DNA from: Streptomyces sp. NBC_00190
GTDB taxonomy: Bacteria; Actinomycetota; Actinomycetes; Streptomycetales; Streptomycetaceae
DNA length: 64,000 bases
Direction: 5' to 3'
Assembly: GCF_036203305.1 (NCBI RefSeq)
Contig: NZ_CP108131.1
Coordinates: 5,270,001 to 5,334,000 of the forward strand
Shown here one piece after another: positions 1 to 8,462 of the stretch. How positions within the stretch are numbered: the stretch's first letter is position 1; every line of letters starts with the position of its first letter. Position numbers and translations under genes: made by a program. The notes below the pieces were generated by a model. The model did no database searches, was not told where the DNA came from, and worked only from the letters and a program-made list of their open reading frames with translations.

Positions 1-178
1 TGTCGTCGTCCTCGTCGTCCAGGCGGGCCAGCCAGGTGGCCAGGCGTTCCACCGGGACCTCGAAGTCGGGATTCAGGTCGACGAACGTACGAAGCTGCTC
101 GGCGAGCCACTCGAAGGTGACCTCCTCCTCGCCGCGCCGCTTCTCCAGCTCCTCGATGCCGCGATCGGTGAAGTACAA
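1..178 (-). CDS. DUF6104 family small protein (3' end cut by window edge)
   Basis: Reading the minus strand from a TTG at 178 gives a continuous frame to the window edge. It begins (M)YFTDRGIEELEKRRG and continues through a Trp-containing amphipathic stretch to an acidic RLDDEDDD end. I recognise this as the small acidic DUF6104 family of streptomycetes, usually about 59-60 residues. The 59 codons visible here must therefore be nearly the whole gene, with the stop just outside the window. Function is unknown. It is divergent from the protease gene that starts at 309. The TTG start is inferred from family resemblance, since the usual N-terminus is MYFTDRG. Confidence 0.75.
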   Translation of the reverse strand, partial: MYFTDRGIEELEKRRGEEEVTFEWLAEQLRTFVDLNPDFEVPVERLATWLARLDDEDDD

Positions 179-308
179 GTCGGGCTCCGTGCCGTGATGT
201 GGATGTGCAGGGGGGTGTTTCCCGCCAGGATAATCCGCTCTGCGGTGAGACCTCCCGCCTGCTGCGCCTGCGGCGCTAGCCTGGATGTCTCACGAGCAGG
301 GGGCGCGA

Positions 309-2369
309 ATGACGGAAGGGCGCACGGCCCGCTCCGCGCGCGCCTTCGAGCTTCTGGAGCCCCTCGTACAGGCCGCGACCGTACGCGTCCACGCCCCGGC
401 GGGCGGGTATGGATCCCCTGTGACCGGCCCCACCTGGGGGAGCGGCTTCTTCATCGCCCCCGGCTGGGTCCTGACGTGCGCGCACGTCGTCGGCGAAGGG
501 GGTGCTGCGGTGCGTCTGACGGGGCGCGAGGTCGGCATCACCTTCTCCTCCGGGGGCAACGGTTCCACCGGGACCGTCACCGGGCGGGTGGAGTGCGTAC
601 TGCCCGAGCGGCTGGAGGAGCGGCGCCCCGGCCCGCGGACCATGTGGGACCTGCCCGACCTGGCGCTGATCCGGGTCCTGGCCCCCGTCTCGCACGCCTG
701 CGTCTGGCTGACCGACCGCTCCCGGCCGCGCTTCGAGGAGGTCGCGTACTTCGGCTGCACCGAGGACCTCGGCACGCCCGAGATCACGGGCCGCACCACC
801 CGGCTCCGCGGCACCGCGGGCAACGGCGCGGCCATCCGGCTCGGCGACGACGACGAGATCGAACCCGGCATGTCCGGGGGCCCCGTGGTGGACCTGGCCC
901 GCGGCGAGGTCGTCGGCGTGGTCAAGGCCCGCCGGCACACCGGGGCCGGCGGACTCGCCGTCTCGGTCGCGCAGCTGCGCACGCTGCCGATGCCCGCACG
1001 CGGCCAGACGGGGCTCTACCGGCGGGTCATGCAGGCCCACGACCTGCACCACTACGACCAGCACCTCAGCGACCTCAACAGCCGGCGGACCTGGACGGAC
1101 GTGCACGACGAACTCCCGGCCGAGGACGGGGACCCGTACGCCGGGCGCGGCCGCCTCACCCCCGGCGAGCGCACCACCCTGTGCGGGCTGCTGGCCGAAC
1201 TGCCCCCGCCGGGCTCCTCCGAGGTCGTACGGGCCCTGGTGGAGGCGGCGCGCGGGGAGGAGCCGGACCCGCACCCGCTCGCCCCGCTGAGCTGGCGCGA
1301 CGGGCTGGGGCTGCTGCACGACCCGCCGGGCGGGGCAGGGGAGGCGGCGGCCATGCTGCGGTACGCGACGGACGTGAGCGTGGCCGACTACCGCGAGCCG
1401 CCCACACCGGGCGCCGACGAGGAACTGTGGGACTGGGTACGGGCCACCGCCGAGCGGCTGTGGCGGCCGCTGCGCAGGGAGCTCGGCGAGCGCCACGAAC
1501 GGGGCCTGGCCGAGCGCGAGCTGCGCCGGCGGGCCTCGGCCGGGCGTGCCGTACGGGGTCCCGCCCGCCCGGCCGGCGGGCTGCCGACCGGGGCCTCGGC
1601 CCTGCTGCAGCTGTGGGCGCACGGCTGGGAGGACGTCTACGACTGGAAGGTCTCGGTGCTGGCGGGCCCGGCCCACCCCGGGCGGGTGCGGGCGGTGGAT
1701 TCGGGCGTACGGGCCACCCTGCGGGAGCTGCCCGAGGTGTTACGGGCCCCGCTCGCCGAGGCCTTCCGGGCCTCCGACACCCACGAGGCGGCGGCCGTGC
1801 TCGAAGTGGCCGTCGAACCGGAGCTGTTCGGGGTGCCCGTGGACGCATGGGTGCTGGTGGGCGGCGTACCGCTGGGGGTGCAGCGGCCGGTGGTGTTCCG
1901 CTACCCGGAGGGAAGCGGCGCGCCCGCCGCGGCCGCCCGGTGGGCCCGGGTGCAGGCGGGGCCGCTGCTCGACGAACGGGCCGACTGCGTACGGGGGCGT
2001 GCGCGCAGCCCCGCGCCGGGCTGGCTGGCCGCGCTCCCGGACAACACCGTGCCGGTGCACTGCCGGGCGGCGGCGCTGGAGCCCACGCTCGGGGCGCTGC
2101 ACGCGGTGCGGGACGCCGGGTACGGGATGGCGGTGGGCCGCCGGCCCCCGGCGGATCCGGGGGTGTCGTGCGCCCCCTTCCACCGCGGGCTGCGGGAGGA
2201 ACTGGCCGAAGCGGGCCGGGCGGAGGTGCTGCCGCTGCGGTTGCAGGCGCTGCGGGGGCGGGCGTACGGGGCCGACCCGGACGCCTACTGGGCGGCGGGG
2301 GCGACGCTCGTATGGGACGACCCCGCGCGCGCCCTGCCCGAGGACGAGCCGCTCCAGGGGGACCTGTGA
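309..2369 (+). CDS. Trypsin-like serine protease of the vWA-MoxR-associated (VMAP) type
   Basis: This is a 686-aa protein. Residues about 20-210 form a trypsin-like peptidase with an intact triad: His59 in LTCAHVVG, Asp117 in DLPDLALIRV and Ser189 in EPGMSGGPV. The remaining ~470 residues are rich in Leu, Arg and Trp and match the general look of VMAP C-terminal regions. In vWA-MoxR-VMAP ternary systems the VMAP is the presumed effector or sensor, released or assembled by the MoxR chaperone and the vWA adaptor; the next two genes encode exactly those partners. No signal peptide is seen, so it is probably cytoplasmic. I chose ATG 309 because AGGGGG lies just upstream; an in-frame ATG at 285 lacks such a site. 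Target and cleavage specificity cannot be read from sequence. Confidence 0.85.
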   Translation: MTEGRTARSARAFELLEPLVQAATVRVHAPAGGYGSPVTGPTWGSGFFIAPGWVLTCAHVVGEGGAAVRLTGREVGITFSSGGNGSTGTVTGRVECVLPERLEERRPGPRTMWDLPDLALIRVLAPVSHACVWLTDRSRPRFEEVAYFGCTEDLGTPEITGRTTRLRGTAGNGAAIRLGDDDEIEPGMSGGPVVDLARGEVVGVVKARRHTGAGGLAVSVAQLRTLPMPARGQTGLYRRVMQAHDLHHYDQHLSDLNSRRTWTDVHDELPAEDGDPYAGRGRLTPGERTTLCGLLAELPPPGSSEVVRALVEAARGEEPDPHPLAPLSWRDGLGLLHDPPGGAGEAAAMLRYATDVSVADYREPPTPGADEELWDWVRATAERLWRPLRRELGERHERGLAERELRRRASAGRAVRGPARPAGGLPTGASALLQLWAHGWEDVYDWKVSVLAGPAHPGRVRAVDSGVRATLRELPEVLRAPLAEAFRASDTHEAAAVLEVAVEPELFGVPVDAWVLVGGVPLGVQRPVVFRYPEGSGAPAAAARWARVQAGPLLDERADCVRGRARSPAPGWLAALPDNTVPVHCRAAALEPTLGALHAVRDAGYGMAVGRRPPADPGVSCAPFHRGLREELAEAGRAEVLPLRLQALRGRAYGADPDAYWAAGATLVWDDPARALPEDEPLQGDL

Positions 2370-2391
2370 CCGGCAGGAGGGAGCAGCACCC

Positions 2392-3438
2392 ATGAACGAC
2401 GAATGGCTCATATACCGAGGTGTCGGCGAACCCCACGACGGGATCGAGGCCCTGCCCGATCCGCCGCCGTGGCGGGACTTCGACGGCGGGCCCGTGGACG
2501 AGGAGGGCGCGGCGGCCGGGGCCGGCACGGCCGACGGCAACATCGCCCGGCGGCTCGGCGCGCACCGGCAGGCCGCCGAGCTGCACCGGCCCGAGCCCGA
2601 GGAGCTGGAGGCCATCAACGCCGCGCTGTACCTGCGGCGGCCGCTGCTGGTCACGGGCTTTCCCGGAACGGGCAAGTCCACCCTCGCGCACGCCGTGGCC
2701 CACGAGTTGAAGCTGGGCCGGGTGCTGCGCTGGCCGGTGGTGTCGCGGACCGTGCTCCAGGACGGCCTGTACCGCTACGACGCCCTCGCCCGGCTCCAGG
2801 ACGTGCAGATCGCCGCGAGCGGCGGAGCCGTGGGCGGGGGGCAGGGCGGGGCGCCCGGTGCCGGCCGGCCTCCGGGCATCGGGAAGTACATCCGGCTCGG
2901 GCCGCTGGGCACCGCCCTGCTGCCCGCCGAGCGGCCCCGGGTGCTGCTCATCGACGAGCTCGACAAGAGCGACATCGACCTGCCCAACGACCTGCTGAAC
3001 GTCCTGGAGGAAGGGGAGTTCGCCCTTCCGGAGCTGGAGCGGGTCGCCGACACCGAGCCCGAGGTGCAGGTGCTCACCGACGACGGGGCGAAGGTGACCG
3101 TCCGGGGCGGCGGGGTGCGCTGCCGGGCCTTCCCCTTCATCATCCTGACCAGCAACGGGGAACGGGACTTCCCCGCCGCCCTGCTGCGGCGCTGCATCCA
3201 GCTCAAGCTCGGGCAGCCCGGTGAGAAGCGGCTCGCGACCATGGTCCGCGCCCACCTCGGGGAAGAGGCCGCCCAGCTCGGGGCCGACCTAATCCGGGAG
3301 TTCCTCAGCCGCTCGCAGTCCGAGCTGGTCGCCGCCGACCAGCTGCTCAACGCCGTCTACCTGACCCACTACGCCGCCCCGCCCACCCGGGAGGACCTCG
3401 CGGACCTGCTCATCCAGCGACTCGACCGCCCGAGGTGA
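2392..3438 (+). CDS. MoxR-family AAA+ ATPase of the VMAP system
   Basis: This is a 348-aa AAA+ protein. Walker A is GFPGTGKS (89-96) and Walker B is VLLIDELD (184-191). Sensor 1 is the TSN of IILTSNGERDFP, followed by an arginine-finger-like LLRRCIQ. A Gly-rich insert lies at about 142-163. MoxR ATPases work with vWA-domain proteins to remodel client proteins, and this gene sits between a protease-VMAP and a vWA protein, as in ternary conflict systems. The start is the ATG 22 bases after the upstream stop, preceded by GGAGGG. The downstream vWA gene begins 6 bases after its stop. Confidence in the family is high; the client is inferred. Confidence 0.9.
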   Translation: MNDEWLIYRGVGEPHDGIEALPDPPPWRDFDGGPVDEEGAAAGAGTADGNIARRLGAHRQAAELHRPEPEELEAINAALYLRRPLLVTGFPGTGKSTLAHAVAHELKLGRVLRWPVVSRTVLQDGLYRYDALARLQDVQIAASGGAVGGGQGGAPGAGRPPGIGKYIRLGPLGTALLPAERPRVLLIDELDKSDIDLPNDLLNVLEEGEFALPELERVADTEPEVQVLTDDGAKVTVRGGGVRCRAFPFIILTSNGERDFPAALLRRCIQLKLGQPGEKRLATMVRAHLGEEAAQLGADLIREFLSRSQSELVAADQLLNAVYLTHYAAPPTREDLADLLIQRLDRPR

Positions 3439-3444
3439 CGGGCC

Positions 3445-6400
3445 GTGCCGCCACGCGACGAACCTCCGCCCGCCGGACCTCCGCCCGCGGGAAGCCCCCC
3501 GGCCGGACCGTCCGGCATCCGCGAACTGGCCGTGCTGCTGCGCCGCGCCGGGCTCGATCCGTCCGCCGAGGAGCTCGCCGACGCGCTGTGGCTGGCCGGT
3601 CGGATCAGCGGGCCCGGGCGGCCCGCACCGGGTGCGGAGGCGTCCGCACCAGAACCGGAGGATGAGGATCCGGTCAGTCCGCCCGTGGATCCCGGGCGCG
3701 CGGAGCCGGAAGCCGGTGATCCGGTCAGGCTCTATCCGCCTGGGACGCGCCGCGGCGGCGAGACCGAGGCGGAGCTCGCGGGGGAGGTGCCAGGGGAGCG
3801 CGGGGTGCCCGTACGGGTCCCCAGGGCGGCCGCGCTGCCACGCATCCTGGAGATACAGCGCGCCCTGCGCGCCCTCCAGCGGCACCGCCCGCCCGCCCCG
3901 CCCACCCGGATGGTCCTCGACGAGTCGGCCACCGCCGAGGCCAGCGCCCGGGCCCTCGGGCTGGTCATCCCGGTGCTCCGGCCCGACAGCAGGCGCGAGG
4001 CGACCGCACGGCTGGTGATGGACGCGTCGCCGTCGATGGCGGTGTGGCAGGACATGTTCGAGGAACTGCGTTCCGTGTGCGAGCGGCTGGGTGCCTTCCG
4101 GGACGTCCAGGTGCACTACCTGCACCGGCTCGCCGACGGTACGGCCGCGCTCGGGCGCGGCCCCGTGCCCGGCCCCGGGCTGCGCTCCGGGGAACAGCTG
4201 CGCGACCCCACCGGGCGGGCCCTGACCATGATGGTCTCCGACTGCGCCGGACCGCTGTGGCGCGAGGGCGCGGCGCAGCGGCTGCTGCACCGGTGGGCCG
4301 AGTGCACCCCGTGCGTGGTCGTGCAGCCGCTGCCGCAGCGGCTGTGGGGCCGCAGCTGGCTGCCGACCGAGCGGGGCACGCTCTCCCGCGTCGAGGGCAG
4401 CGGCGGGAAGCTGAAATTCCGGTCGGACCGGCCGCCGCTGCCCGGACGGCTCGTGGGCGGGCTGACCGTGCCCGTGCTGCCCCCGGGCGCGACAGCCCTC
4501 GGAGCCTGGGCCCGGCTCGTCGCCGGGCTGGGCACCGGCCCGGTTCCGGCGGAGGTGGGCCGGGTGCTGGCCGCCCACCCGGCGGCGCCCCCGCCGCCGC
4601 CGCGTGCCGTACGGCCGCCGCGCGAGCTGGTGGCGCGGTTCAGGTCCTCGGCCGCGCCCCGGGCCGTACAGCTGGCCGTCTACCTGTCGGCGGCCCCGCT
4701 GACGCTGCCCGTCATGCGGCTGGTGCAGCGCACGATGCTGCCCGACTCCGAGCCCTCGGACCTGGCCGAGGTGCTGCTGAGCGGGCTGCTGCGGCGCAGC
4801 GCGGAGGCGCCGGGGCAGTGGTACGAGTTCGCGCCCGGCGTGCAGGACGTACTGCTGGGGCCGCTGGGGCGGGACGAGGCCGCCCTCGTGCTCAAGCACT
4901 GCTCGGAGTACGTACAGGCCCACTTCGGGCGGGGCGTACGGAACTTCCCCGCCCTCGCGGTCTCGCAGCTCACCGGAGCACCGTCCGCCGAGGCCGGACC
5001 AGCGCCGGAGGACGCCGCGGAGCGCACGCCCGCCGGGCGGCTCCCGCAGGCCTTCGCCCAGGTCTCGGCCAAGGTGGTACGGCGCTACCTGCCCGGGGTG
5101 CCGGAGGACGGGGACCCGCCGGTCCGCGAGCCCGCCGCGCCCCCGGCGCCCGGCCGGGCCGGCGCGGTGCGCGCGGCGCGCGACCGGCTCGCGGACGGGG
5201 ACGCGCGCGCCCTGTACGAAGCCGTGGCGGTACTGCGCCGCGCCGTGACGGCCCCGCCCGGGCCCGGCGATCCGCCGGAGGAGGCGGAGACCGAACTGGC
5301 GGGCGCGCTGCTGCGGCTGTGGGCGGCCCAGCGGGACCCGGAACTCCTCGCCGAGGCCGAGCGGGCCCTGACCGGCCTGCGCACCGCGCCGGCCCGGTTC
5401 GCGCGGGGCCGGGTGCTGTACGAGCGGGCGCGGGCGGCCGCCCGTACGGCCTCGTCGGTCGACGCGGAGCTGCTGGCCGCCGCCGACCGGGAGTTCGCGG
5501 CGGCCGGCGCCTCGGCCGACCCCGCACTGCGGCGGGACTGCGCGGTGCGCCGCGCCGAGACCCTGATCCGGCTGAGCGCCCTGCGGGACGACCCGGGCGC
5601 GCTGCGCGAGGCGCGGGCCGCCCTGGAGCCGCTGGCCGGGCCCACGCCCGGCGGAGCCGTGGACGCGCCGCCGCATCCCGGACTCCAACAGGCCCTGGGC
5701 CGCGTCCTGCTGGCCCTGCTGCCCCACACCCCGGACCCGGCCGAGCGCACGGCCCTGGCCGAGCAGGCCGCGGCGCGGCTGGCCGCGACCGCCCTGACCA
5801 CGGACGGCACGGCCGGTCGAGAAGGGCGCGCACGGGTGCGGGTGGAGCTGGCCGGCGCCCTGCGGTACCTGCCCGGGCGGCTGGAGGAGGCGGCCGGTGA
5901 GCTGGACGCGGCCCTCGCGGAGGCCGGCGGCGACGCCGAGCTGCGGGTGGCGGCCCTGGTGTGCCTGGCGCGGGTGCACCGGGCGCGCCACGAGCGGGAC
6001 GCCGACCCGGCGGCCCTGGAGGACGCCGCCGAGGCGTACGGCCGCGCCCGGCGGCTGATCCCCCGGGACGCGGAGGCCTTCGCCGAGCTGCTGCCCGAAT
6101 GGGGCGACGTCCTGCTGGAGCGGGCCCGGGCCGCCGACGGGCGGCGCTTCACCGGGGCCGCCGTACGCGTGCTGCGCGAGAGCCGGGCGGCGGTGCCGCA
6201 GTCCGACCCCGGGGCGGCGCACCGGCTGCTGAGACTGGCCGCGGGGCTCCGGCTGCGGCACGCCTACGAAGGGGACCCGGTGGACCTGCGGGAGGCGGAG
6301 TACCTGCTGGAACTCGCCGTCCGGCAGAGCCGCAGCCCCCTGGAGAGGGCCCGCGCCTGGCGGGACCACGGGGACGTGCAGCAGGAGATCCACGGCCACA

Positions 6401-6711
6401 CCCGGGCCGTGGACCGCCTGGACCGGGCGGCGGACTCCTACCGGCGGGCCTGGCGGGCCGCCCTGGAGGCCGACCACGAGGAGCGCCGGGCCGCGGGCAC
6501 CGCCGTGTCGCTGGCCGCCCGCGTGCAGGAGCTGCGCGGGGAGGTACTGGAGCGCCTCGCCCGGCCCCGGGCGGCCCTGGACGCGTACCGCTCCGCGCTG
6601 GAGCTGTGGATGCGGATCGGCACAGGTGCGGAAGGGGCGGCCGAGGCGGGGGCCGAAGGGCGGTCCGAGGCGCTCGCCGCGCGGATCAGTGCCCTGGAGG
6701 CGGCCCTCTGA
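3445..6711 (+). CDS. vWA/TPR protein (SAV_2336 N-terminal-domain type)
   Basis: This is a 1088-aa protein started by GTG, with GAGG nine bases upstream. The N-terminal IRELAVLLRRAGLDPSAEEL segment (about 25-55) resembles the domain named after SAV_2336. An acidic/proline linker follows. Next comes a vWA-like domain with a MIDAS-type D193-x-S195-x-S197 (DASPS) and a helical region. From about residue 560 to the end there is a long run of degenerate alpha-helical repeats of TPR type, rich in Ala, Leu, Arg and Glu. In vWA-MoxR-VMAP systems this protein is the metal-dependent adaptor that docks the ATPase to its client. It lies between moxR and the RiPP precursor in one transcription unit. The MIDAS appears usable; full Mg coordination was not checked. 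Confidence 0.85.
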   Translation: MPPRDEPPPAGPPPAGSPPAGPSGIRELAVLLRRAGLDPSAEELADALWLAGRISGPGRPAPGAEASAPEPEDEDPVSPPVDPGRAEPEAGDPVRLYPPGTRRGGETEAELAGEVPGERGVPVRVPRAAALPRILEIQRALRALQRHRPPAPPTRMVLDESATAEASARALGLVIPVLRPDSRREATARLVMDASPSMAVWQDMFEELRSVCERLGAFRDVQVHYLHRLADGTAALGRGPVPGPGLRSGEQLRDPTGRALTMMVSDCAGPLWREGAAQRLLHRWAECTPCVVVQPLPQRLWGRSWLPTERGTLSRVEGSGGKLKFRSDRPPLPGRLVGGLTVPVLPPGATALGAWARLVAGLGTGPVPAEVGRVLAAHPAAPPPPPRAVRPPRELVARFRSSAAPRAVQLAVYLSAAPLTLPVMRLVQRTMLPDSEPSDLAEVLLSGLLRRSAEAPGQWYEFAPGVQDVLLGPLGRDEAALVLKHCSEYVQAHFGRGVRNFPALAVSQLTGAPSAEAGPAPEDAAERTPAGRLPQAFAQVSAKVVRRYLPGVPEDGDPPVREPAAPPAPGRAGAVRAARDRLADGDARALYEAVAVLRRAVTAPPGPGDPPEEAETELAGALLRLWAAQRDPELLAEAERALTGLRTAPARFARGRVLYERARAAARTASSVDAELLAAADREFAAAGASADPALRRDCAVRRAETLIRLSALRDDPGALREARAALEPLAGPTPGGAVDAPPHPGLQQALGRVLLALLPHTPDPAERTALAEQAAARLAATALTTDGTAGREGRARVRVELAGALRYLPGRLEEAAGELDAALAEAGGDAELRVAALVCLARVHRARHERDADPAALEDAAEAYGRARRLIPRDAEAFAELLPEWGDVLLERARAADGRRFTGAAVRVLRESRAAVPQSDPGAAHRLLRLAAGLRLRHAYEGDPVDLREAEYLLELAVRQSRSPLERARAWRDHGDVQQEIHGHTRAVDRLDRAADSYRRAWRAALEADHEERRAAGTAVSLAARVQELRGEVLERLARPRAALDAYRSALELWMRIGTGAEGAAEAGAEGRSEALAARISALEAAL

Positions 6712-6811
6712 GCCGCCCTGCGCCCCCGGTCCGCCCGTTTCCGGGCGCCGGGGGGAGGGGAAAAGGCAGTGGACCATCGAACGTGCGACGCAAGAGGGGG
6801 ACGGGCGGCCC

Positions 6812-7006
6812 ATGGTGACGAAGGATCAGGATGTGGCAGTGGTGGTCCAGCGGTGCTCCGGGGGGCTGCCGGATCTCTCCGGCCTGGATCTGGCGGCGCT
6901 GCGCGGGATCGACCATCCCGTGCTCGCCCAGGTGATCGAGGGCATGGTCGAGCGGGTGACCAATCCGGCCGAGATCCTCAACGCCTTCGACTCGGGCGTC
7001 GCCTGA
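6812..7006 (+). CDS. fxsA: FxS-type RiPP precursor peptide (FxsA-like)
   Basis: This 64-aa peptide begins MVTKDQDVAVVVQRC and contains a conserved-looking leader (LPDLSGLDLAALRGIDHPVL, then AQVIEGMVERV). It ends ILNAFDSGVA. FxsA peptides are substrates of FxsB-type radical SAM enzymes, which link the Phe ring to the residue two positions later to make a three-residue cyclophane. Here the F-D-S triplet is at 59-61. The family is named for peptides ending F-x-S-x-x, whereas this one has three residues after Ser (G-V-A). A GAGGGGG site lies about 10 bases upstream of the ATG. The FxsB-like maturase starts 127 bases downstream. No leader-cleavage site is evident. Confidence 0.85.
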   Translation: MVTKDQDVAVVVQRCSGGLPDLSGLDLAALRGIDHPVLAQVIEGMVERVTNPAEILNAFDSGVA

Positions 7007-7133
7007 CCGGACGCGGTGGCGGGCCGCACGCCACTTGACCGCTTTCCGCCGTTAGCCGAGGCCGTCCGAAGGGCAGGGATGGACCGTCGCTGGGGTACCT
7101 CCCAGCAGCCACCGGGGGAGGGAGGCGCGGGCG

Positions 7134-8462
7134 ATGAGGCACACCGGCACGAGCGACGCCGCGCTGCCCGCACAGGACTCGGCGCCGCCCGCACAGGACG
7201 CCGCGCCGCCCGGACGCAACGCCGCGCAGGAGGCCCACGCCCGCCACGCGCCCTGGCCCCACACCCGGCTCGACGTGCCCGCCCTGCGGACCGCCGGCCA
7301 CCGGCCCCATCCGATACGGCAGTTCGTGCTCAAGACGCGCAGCCGCTGCAACCTCGCCTGCACCTACTGCTACGTCTACGAACTGGCGGACCAGAGCTGG
7401 CGCGGCCAGCCCGCCGTCATGGCCCCGGCCACCGCCCGCCGCGCCGCCGAGCGGATAGCCGAGCACGCCGCCGCCCACGACCTGCCCCGCGTCGACCTTG
7501 TACTGCACGGCGGCGAACCGCTGCTCACCGCGCCCGCCCAGCTGGCCGGGCCCGTCGAGGCCGTACGGGCCGCCGTGGCCGCGGCCGCCCCGCGCACCCG
7601 GGTCACCGCCGCCGTCCAGACCAACGGCACCCTCCTCACCCGCGGCCGGATCGCCGCGCTGGCCGCCGCCGGGATACGCGTCGGCGTCAGCCTCGACGGA
7701 GGCCTCCCCGCGCACAACGCCCGGCGCGTCGACCACACCGGGCGCCCCGGGTTCGGCGCCGCCGCCCGCGGCCTGCGGTTACTGGCACGGCATCCGGACA
7801 GCTACGCCGGGGTGCTGTGCGTCATCGACCTCGACCAGGACCCGGTGGAGACGTACGAGTCCCTGCTCGCCTTCGCCCCGCCCAGCCTCGGGCTGCTGCT
7901 GCCGCTCGCCAACTGGAGCTCCCCGCCGGCCGGCCACCGGCCCGGTGCGACCCCGTACGCCGACTGGCTCCTCGCCGTCTTCGAACGCTGGTGGCACGAC
8001 GGGGTGCGACGCACCCGGATCCGGATCTTCGAGGAGATCATCGCGCTGCTGCTCGGCCTGCCCGCCGCCACCGAGACCCTCGGGCTCGCGCCCGCCGCCA
8101 CCGCCGTCATCGAGACCGACGGCTCCATCGAACAGGCCGATTCGCTGAAGTCCGCCTACGAGGGCGCCGCCGCAACCGGGGCGACCCTCGCCACCCACAG
8201 CTTCGACCAGATCCTCGACCACCCCGGATTCGCCGCCCGCCAGCTCGGGCGGGACGCGCTCGCCGCCGGGTGCCGCGCCTGCGAGCTGGTGGACGTGTGC
8301 GGCGGCGGCCACTACCCGCACCGCTACCGCGCCGGCGAGGGATTCCGGCAGCCTTCCGTGTACTGCGCGGACCTCCAGGTCCTGATCCGGCACATCGCCG
8401 CGGCCCTCCAGCGGGCCGCGTCCACGGCCACCGCGGCCCACCCCCCGGCGGTCGCCTCATGA
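7134..8462 (+). CDS. fxsB: FxsB-like cyclophane-forming radical SAM/SPASM maturase
   Basis: This is a 442-aa protein. The radical SAM cluster motif is C72-x3-C76-x2-C79 (CNLACTYC), followed by YVYE and the GGEPLL motif typical of radical SAM maturases. C-terminal cysteines in CRACELVDVCGGGHYPHRY and SVYCADL form a SPASM-like auxiliary cluster region. FxsB enzymes abstract a beta hydrogen and cross-link Phe to the +2 residue of the precursor, and the matching precursor lies just upstream. The first 40 residues are Ala/Pro/Gln-rich and partly duplicated at DNA level (PAQD repeated), so a later start is possible. However, a strong GGGGGAGGGAGG precedes ATG 7134. Its stop overlaps the HExxH gene start (ATGA). 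Confidence 0.9.
   Translation: MRHTGTSDAALPAQDSAPPAQDAAPPGRNAAQEAHARHAPWPHTRLDVPALRTAGHRPHPIRQFVLKTRSRCNLACTYCYVYELADQSWRGQPAVMAPATARRAAERIAEHAAAHDLPRVDLVLHGGEPLLTAPAQLAGPVEAVRAAVAAAAPRTRVTAAVQTNGTLLTRGRIAALAAAGIRVGVSLDGGLPAHNARRVDHTGRPGFGAAARGLRLLARHPDSYAGVLCVIDLDQDPVETYESLLAFAPPSLGLLLPLANWSSPPAGHRPGATPYADWLLAVFERWWHDGVRRTRIRIFEEIIALLLGLPAATETLGLAPAATAVIETDGSIEQADSLKSAYEGAAATGATLATHSFDQILDHPGFAARQLGRDALAAGCRACELVDVCGGGHYPHRYRAGEGFRQPSVYCADLQVLIRHIAAALQRAASTATAAHPPAVAS

Noticed and set aside
2392..6711. MoxR/vWA genes as a cobalt/magnesium chelatase or methanol dehydrogenase maturation set
   Set aside because: The flanking VMAP protease and the SAV_2336-like N-terminus with TPR tail fit the ternary conflict system instead, and no chelatase or dehydrogenase gene is present.
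7016..8458. In-frame 5' extension of the HExxH protein across the FxsB gene
   Set aside because: The frame is open but gives a proline/arginine-rich shadow of the maturase. The ATGA overlap at 8459 is the natural start.
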